Source: Oscillatoriales cyanobacterium (lineage in GTDB: Bacteria > Cyanobacteriota > Cyanobacteriia > Cyanobacteriales > Microcoleaceae). Taken from it: a DNA stretch of 64,000 nt. Positions within the stretch are counted from its first letter, which is position 1, and each line of letters begins with the position of its first letter. The stretch spans positions 1-64,000 of the forward strand of contig RDYN01000014.1 in assembly GCA_004293365.1 (NCBI GenBank). The letters run 5' to 3'. Of the stretch, positions 63,682 through 64,000 are shown in pieces. Below the pieces are notes generated by a model. It did not search any database. It had not been told where the DNA came from and worked only from the letters and a program-made list of their open reading frames with translations. The position numbers and the translations under genes are program-made.

Positions 63682-64000
63682 CTAAACTCTCCCCCACAAA
63701 GCCAATCCGCCGCCCCTTCCCCTAGCTGCAATTATCCCATCTTCTACTAGAAAATATGCAAAAAATGCCTGCTTCCCCACACTCAAATTAAAAAATTCCG
63801 CCTCCCGCGATTCACCACCGCGAATAAATCCTTGATACAGGCTTTTACCCAACAATTTTACCGTAATTCTGGTAAAATCAAATGCTAAAATATTCTGATT
63901 AACCAAAAATTTAGTCGGCCCGGAAAGAGTGAGTTCGATCGCCCCTACGAGCACCGAATTCTCCACTCTGCCTATTTCACTAGGCTTTTCGCCTTCAGCA
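63682..64000 (-). CDS. Unknown protein, 3' part only (gene runs past the window end)
   Basis: The frame is open to base 64000: AEGEKPSEIGRVENSVLVGA, IELTLSGPTKFLVNQNILAF, DFTRITVKLLGKSLYQGFIR, GGESREAEFFNLSVGKQAFF, AYFLVEDGIIAARGRGGGLA then LWGRV and stop. A GTG at 63966 is internal, not a start. The strand-rich pattern suggests a beta-barrel or lipocalin-like domain, but I do not recognise the family. No upstream neighbour is visible. Confidence 0.6.
   Translation of the reverse strand, partial: AEGEKPSEIGRVENSVLVGAIELTLSGPTKFLVNQNILAFDFTRITVKLLGKSLYQGFIRGGESREAEFFNLSVGKQAFFAYFLVEDGIIAARGRGGGLALWGRV

Overview
The window looks like a chromosomal segment of a filamentous, non-heterocystous cyanobacterium of the Microcoleus/Oscillatoria/Phormidium type. 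The evidence is the very frequent GCGATCGC (HIP1-like) octamers, the alkane pair aldehyde-deformylating oxygenase and acyl-ACP reductase, a PII protein with the cyanobacterial Ser49 context, a kinase-GUN4 fusion, CHAT/TPR and pentapeptide proteins, and a heavy load of 7-nt tandem repeats and palindromic dispersed repeats. The genus is an inference. I saw no rRNA, tRNA or CRISPR array.

Layout. 1-5.2 kb: a terminator, a gene fragment, two small overlapping unknown genes, an FGGY sugar kinase, two orphan DUF433 antitoxin-like genes and a Ser/Thr kinase with a GUN4 domain. 5.5-12.1 kb: acetolactate synthase with an unusual C-terminal zinc ribbon, an MFS transporter, glnB, an RdgB-type NTP pyrophosphatase and a phosphohexomutase. 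12.4-18.4 kb, minus strand: an alkane/fatty-acid neighbourhood reading ado, aar, accA, a short-chain dehydrogenase and folE, interrupted by a TerB-like gene on the plus strand and a MITE-like element. 18.5-22.1 kb: an ABC permease, two small or unknown genes, and a DUF433/DUF5615 toxin-antitoxin pair with a decayed extra copy. 22.2-25.3 kb: a three-gene plus-strand cassette sharing C-terminal modules (pentapeptide/membrane protein plus two coiled-coil proteins); this is the best candidate for an undescribed system. 25.5-34.6 kb: DUF4112, dnaK, a large CHAT protease-like TPR protein coupled to an antitoxin-like gene and a toxin stub, a secreted unknown, a membrane unknown and two small genes. 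34.8-40 kb: a ribbon-helix-helix protein, DUF429, glucan phosphorylase and a DUF4231 membrane protein. 40.3-42.9 kb: a degenerate ISAs1-type element beside the 3' half of an alpha-amylase gene. 43-54.4 kb: a PAS/GGDEF/EAL protein, a coiled-coil protein, an M28 peptidase, a predicted ABC-ATPase carrying two repeat insertions, an FHA-ABC exporter and an EVE protein. 54.6-63 kb: glucokinase and debranching enzyme, divergent from treZ-treY. 63.1-64 kb: a decayed CHAT/TPR copy and the 3' end of an unknown gene.

Working together. glgP, the debranching enzyme and glucokinase can take glycogen to glucose phosphates, while TreY and TreZ make trehalose from the same glucan ends, so the right-hand part is a glycogen/trehalose locus. 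accA supplies malonyl-CoA for the fatty acyl-ACP that Aar and Ado turn into alkanes. Much of the rest is accessory: toxin-antitoxin remnants, CHAT and pentapeptide proteins, and repeat families that have entered intergenic DNA and several coding regions in frame.
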